A DNA stretch of 9,483 bases from JBCDBL01 sp039183635 (lineage in GTDB: Bacteria > Pseudomonadota > Alphaproteobacteria > Caulobacterales > Parvularculaceae). Made by a program: the position numbers and the translations under genes. Position 1 is the stretch's first letter, and each line of letters opens with the position of its first letter. Below, one piece after another: positions 7,253-9,483 of the stretch. A model generated the notes under the pieces. The model saw only the letters and a list, made by a program, of their open reading frames with translations. It had not been told where the DNA came from and made no database searches. Where the stretch lies: assembly GCA_039183635.1 (NCBI GenBank), contig JBCDBL010000141.1, positions 1 to 9,483 on the forward strand, in the 5' to 3' direction.

Positions 7253-8047
7253 ATGGCGAAAAAAAGCGTATGGTTGTCCTGGACGCCTGGCGACGCTGAG
7301 GAGGCGCGTTTGCACGAGGTCGGCGCGGCGCTTACGCGCGTCGGTTTGGAAGTGCGCGGCGCGCCGTGGGCGAACGATTTGGCGCGGATGGACTGGATGG
7401 AGTGCGCTGGCCAGTTGATTGGCGATAGTGCGCCCGATGCATGGCTAATTGTTGGGCGTGCTGAGGATTTTGCCGACAGGGATGTTCGCTACGGGCTCAG
7501 CATGGCCGCCGCCGTGAGCGATTCGGAAAAGGGCGCGGGTCCGGTCATCGTCACGCTTGACGATGACGCCACCGCCCTTGCGGGTTTGTCTTTGCTGCAG
7601 GGCGCCCCGCGTCTTGATGCAAGGCGGCCCGATTGGGCGGCGCAGCTCGTGGCGCACCTCCATCGGCCGCACAGCGCCGCAGGCCGCTCCGACGTGCATT
7701 TCAATGTCATCGCCCACGCTGCGATCGGGCAATGGTATGAGGCGGCTCCGGCGGAGGGGGCATGGTCCGGCGCTCTGTTCTGCGTTGCCGATGATGGGGC
7801 GACGGTGGATCATATCGCTGTCGGTCCGCGCGGCGTCTTACCGGAGCGGACATCGCTGGAGTTTCCGCAGCGTGGCTTAAAGGCCGCTTCAGGCGGCGTC
7901 GATTTCACAGGTTCCGCTGTTAGGAACAATATCTCTGCGGAAGAGTCGTTTTATGCGAAGGTTTCGGGGGCGCCGTCCTGCGTACTGTTTGGTCCCTACG
8001 ACCCGGATGCGGACGAGACTGAATCTTATATTTTACGCTTGAGTTGA
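7253..8047 (+). CDS. Unknown protein with a possible TIR/Rossmann-like N-terminal half
   Basis: The protein has 264 residues and starts at ATG 7253 behind a weak AGGG (7247-7250); no other in-frame start lies after the upstream stop. Residues 5-105 alternate strands and helices: SVWLSWT, a helix from 14 to 30, LEVRGAPW, a helix around 48-58, DAWLIVGR 62-69, a helix at 76-90, and PVIVTLDD 97-104. This order resembles TIR or flavodoxin-like folds, with DRDVRYGLSMAAA where TIR domains have their third helix. A clear catalytic Glu is not evident. Residues 145-264 are a beta-rich part I do not recognise (for example VLFGPYDPDADETESYI). No signal peptide or membrane helix is visible. It is in the same reading frame as the transglutaminase gene, one stop and 13 codons downstream. 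It could be an effector, an immunity protein or an accessory factor; the sequence does not decide. Confidence 0.8.
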   Translation: MAKKSVWLSWTPGDAEEARLHEVGAALTRVGLEVRGAPWANDLARMDWMECAGQLIGDSAPDAWLIVGRAEDFADRDVRYGLSMAAAVSDSEKGAGPVIVTLDDDATALAGLSLLQGAPRLDARRPDWAAQLVAHLHRPHSAAGRSDVHFNVIAHAAIGQWYEAAPAEGAWSGALFCVADDGATVDHIAVGPRGVLPERTSLEFPQRGLKAASGGVDFTGSAVRNNISAEESFYAKVSGAPSCVLFGPYDPDADETESYILRLS

Positions 8048-8145
8048 CGCTGTCTGTTAAAGGTTTGCGCGGCTTCCCTTTCCGTGTTGAAAAGTATATG
8101 GTTTTTAAGCGTTAACGCTATTCGTACGGTGGATGGGGAGCGACG
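8048..8145. promoter_or_regulatory. Intergenic spacer with candidate promoter/operator before the lipoprotein gene
   Basis: This is the only sizeable non-coding gap between complete genes in the window (98 bases). It is AT-richer than its surroundings, especially 8086-8125. It contains TTGAAA at 8087-8092, TATATG at 8095-8100 and a perfect 12-base palindrome, AGCGTTAACGCT, at 8108-8119. No -35/-10 pair with ideal spacing is obvious, so the exact promoter is not called. GGGGAG at 8135-8140 is the RBS, 5 bases before ATG 8146. The gap suggests the lipoprotein gene has its own promoter. No hairpin with a T-tract terminates the upstream operon here. Confidence 0.4.
8108..8119. repeat. Perfect 12-base palindrome, candidate operator
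   Basis: AGCGTTAACGCT reads the same on both strands. It lies 26 bases upstream of the lipoprotein RBS (GGGGAG, 8135-8140) in an AT-rich setting, a suitable place for a dimeric regulator to bind. No regulator gene is in view. Confidence 0.4.
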
Positions 8146-9360
8146 ATGGCACTTAGGAAAGCGCTTTTGATTTGCGCAGCCTGCGCTGGGGCGACGGCTC
8201 TGGCTGGATGTTTAGAGACCACGAACACCGGCAAAAAGCCTTCTGATGAGCTGAATTACAGCCTCGGCTGTGTTAAAAGCCCCGAGTTGCAAGATCGTCA
8301 GCGCCTGCGGGAAGCCATCGACCTGCTTGGCCGCGGGGAAGAATGTCAGGCGCGCGTTGAATTGATCGCCTACACCCAAGCTGTGCCGAAAAGTCAACTC
8401 GCGCAAACTTTGCTGTGGTCCATCGACAGTGATCCCAAGGACCGTTGGGGTGAAAAATCCTACCGCTACCGCGTGCAATCCCGAGATACGCTGTCGTTAA
8501 TCGCCGAACGTCATCTCGGCGATGCGATGCTGTTTTACTCACTGGCAAAATATAATGGAATCGAAAACCCCACTGCGCTCAGCGCGGGTGAGACCATACG
8601 CATTCCCGGTGAAAAGAAAGCCGTTGAACGAATCGCTGACACCGCTCCTGCACCCGACGATGCCCCGGCGCCCCCGTCTGCGCCGGTGGAGGCTGTGGTC
8701 GGCGTTGCTGAAAACGATGCGCCTGCGCAGGTCGTGCAACAAGCGGCTGGCCTGCCGACCGCCGAGCAGAAATTATCCGAAGCGGCGGCGGCTTGGAACG
8801 CGAAAGATTATTTTACAGCGCTTCAAAATATTGAACAGGCGTTCGAGTTGCACCCTGACAATGAAATCGTCGTTCGTCAGGGGGCTGTTTCCTACGGTGA
8901 TCATGCCGAACTTCTGATGGATGCCGGCGATATCCCCGGCGCCCGGATTGCGTTGCGGCGGGCCAATGAGTTTGCCGAGGTTTACGGCGCCGCCGGCGAG
9001 GTGGAGCGTCTTGTGGGCTTGAAAGCGAAAGTCGCCGCGGCGGAGGGGATAACGAAGGCTGAGGCGGCTGAGAAAAATGGCGACGTCCTCGCTGCATTTT
9101 CAGCCTACCAAGCTGTGGTGCGCGCGGCGCCTGATAACGAGGCTGCGGTGGGTAAAGTCGCCGCACTGGCGCCGGATGTCGCCGATATTTATTTCCAACG
9201 TGGCGAAGAGGCGTTTCTGGACGAAGAGTTCGAAGCTGCGGAAAAGGCTTTTTCCGATGCGGTGAACGCCAAGCCTGATCACTCGCGGGCGCAGCTTAAG
9301 CTAGAGGAAGTGCGCGGTATACTGAAGACGCTCGCGGAATTGGGCGCTTCATCGAATTGA
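8146..9360 (+). CDS. Lipoprotein with LysM domain and TPR-like repeats
   Basis: The protein has 404 residues and a lipoprotein signal peptide: M-A-L-R-K, a hydrophobic core, then the lipobox LAGC with the lipidated Cys at residue 22. It should be exported and anchored in a membrane; there is no Asp at +2, so outer-membrane sorting is likely by the E. coli rule. Residues 107-154 fit a LysM domain (YRVQSRDTLSLIAERHLGD, then AGETIRIP), which binds peptidoglycan sugars. A Pro/Ala-rich linker spans about 165-182. TPR-like helical repeats follow at about 206-240, 241-275, 303-335 and 343-378 (for example AEKAFSDAVNAKPDH). The protein could tie the outer membrane to the wall and present TPR helices as a binding surface. 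T6SS machines do use peptidoglycan-anchoring accessories, but no family marker proves that role here. It has its own RBS and is separated from the spike operon by 98 bases. Confidence 0.9.
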   Translation: MALRKALLICAACAGATALAGCLETTNTGKKPSDELNYSLGCVKSPELQDRQRLREAIDLLGRGEECQARVELIAYTQAVPKSQLAQTLLWSIDSDPKDRWGEKSYRYRVQSRDTLSLIAERHLGDAMLFYSLAKYNGIENPTALSAGETIRIPGEKKAVERIADTAPAPDDAPAPPSAPVEAVVGVAENDAPAQVVQQAAGLPTAEQKLSEAAAAWNAKDYFTALQNIEQAFELHPDNEIVVRQGAVSYGDHAELLMDAGDIPGARIALRRANEFAEVYGAAGEVERLVGLKAKVAAAEGITKAEAAEKNGDVLAAFSAYQAVVRAAPDNEAAVGKVAALAPDVADIYFQRGEEAFLDEEFEAAEKAFSDAVNAKPDHSRAQLKLEEVRGILKTLAELGASSN

Positions 9361-9388
9361 GCCGTCGCCGGGGCGCGCGCACAGCGTT

Positions 9389-9481
9389 CTACATTCCTTC
9401 ATTAATCGATTGCAGCGTACTGCGTACGGCTATGGCCTCGTCCAATTGCCTGCGGGCTTCGAGATGGCCGGGGTCCGTCTC
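9389..9481 (-). CDS. C-terminal fragment of a convergent gene, TPR-like end (5' end outside window)
   Basis: On the minus strand, a frame open from the window edge runs 30 codons to TAG (9391-9389). The visible peptide includes DPGHLEARRQLDEAIAVRST and ends INEGM. It is helical and resembles the end of the adjacent lipoprotein (PDHSRAQLKLEEVRGILKTL): a Pro-x-His turn, then a charged helix with Leu and Glu-Glu or Asp-Glu at matching places. The frame is short, so the gene call rests on this similarity and on the lack of any other coding signal in the last 123 bases. The two genes would be tail to tail with a 28-base gap. No terminator hairpin is evident in it. Confidence 0.5.
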   Translation of the reverse strand, partial: ETDPGHLEARRQLDEAIAVRSTLQSINEGM

Positions 9482-9483
9482 GA

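Noticed and set aside
9361..9388. Possible bidirectional terminator between the convergent genes
   Set aside because: The gap is GC-rich but no clean stem-loop with a T-tract could be drawn.

Overview
The window is a type VI secretion (T6SS) spike-and-cargo locus, probably from an alphaproteobacterium. That placement is tentative. It rests on moderately high GC, dense co-directional packing and ATGA stop/start overlaps, and no taxonomic marker gene is present. Every substantial gene lies on the + strand, except a fragment at the right edge on the minus strand.

Layout. Positions 3-782 hold the C-terminal part of a VgrG-like spike protein whose start lies outside the window. Next comes a tight block: a DUF2169 adaptor fused to a pentapeptide-repeat tail (813-3215), a second and larger pentapeptide-repeat protein (3212-5152), a DUF3540 protein (5149-5958), a DUF4150/PAAR-like spike tip (5969-6379), a transglutaminase-fold enzyme with an intact Cys-His-Asp triad (6386-7213), and a 264-residue protein of unknown function whose N-terminal half looks Rossmann/TIR-like (7253-8047). 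The junctions overlap or are 6 to 39 bases long, so this block is probably one operon continuing from vgrG. A 98-base spacer with a perfect 12-base palindrome follows. Then comes a lipoprotein with a LysM domain and TPR-like repeats (8146-9360). At the right edge, the last 30 codons of a convergent minus-strand gene resemble the C-terminus of that lipoprotein.

How the genes may work together. VgrG and the DUF4150 protein would form the tip of the T6SS projectile. DUF2169 proteins are known T6SS cargo adaptors. DUF3540 looks like a small OB-plus-beta-repeat, spike-like protein. The two pentapeptide proteins should form long beta-helical rods. The transglutaminase-like enzyme and the 264-residue protein occupy the place where cargo effectors and immunity proteins are normally found, so they are the best candidates for the new biology here. 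The LysM/TPR lipoprotein would sit in the periplasm, probably attached to the outer membrane and touching peptidoglycan. Its link to the secretion machine is inferred from position only.

No tRNA, rRNA, CRISPR array, insertion sequence or clear intrinsic terminator was seen.
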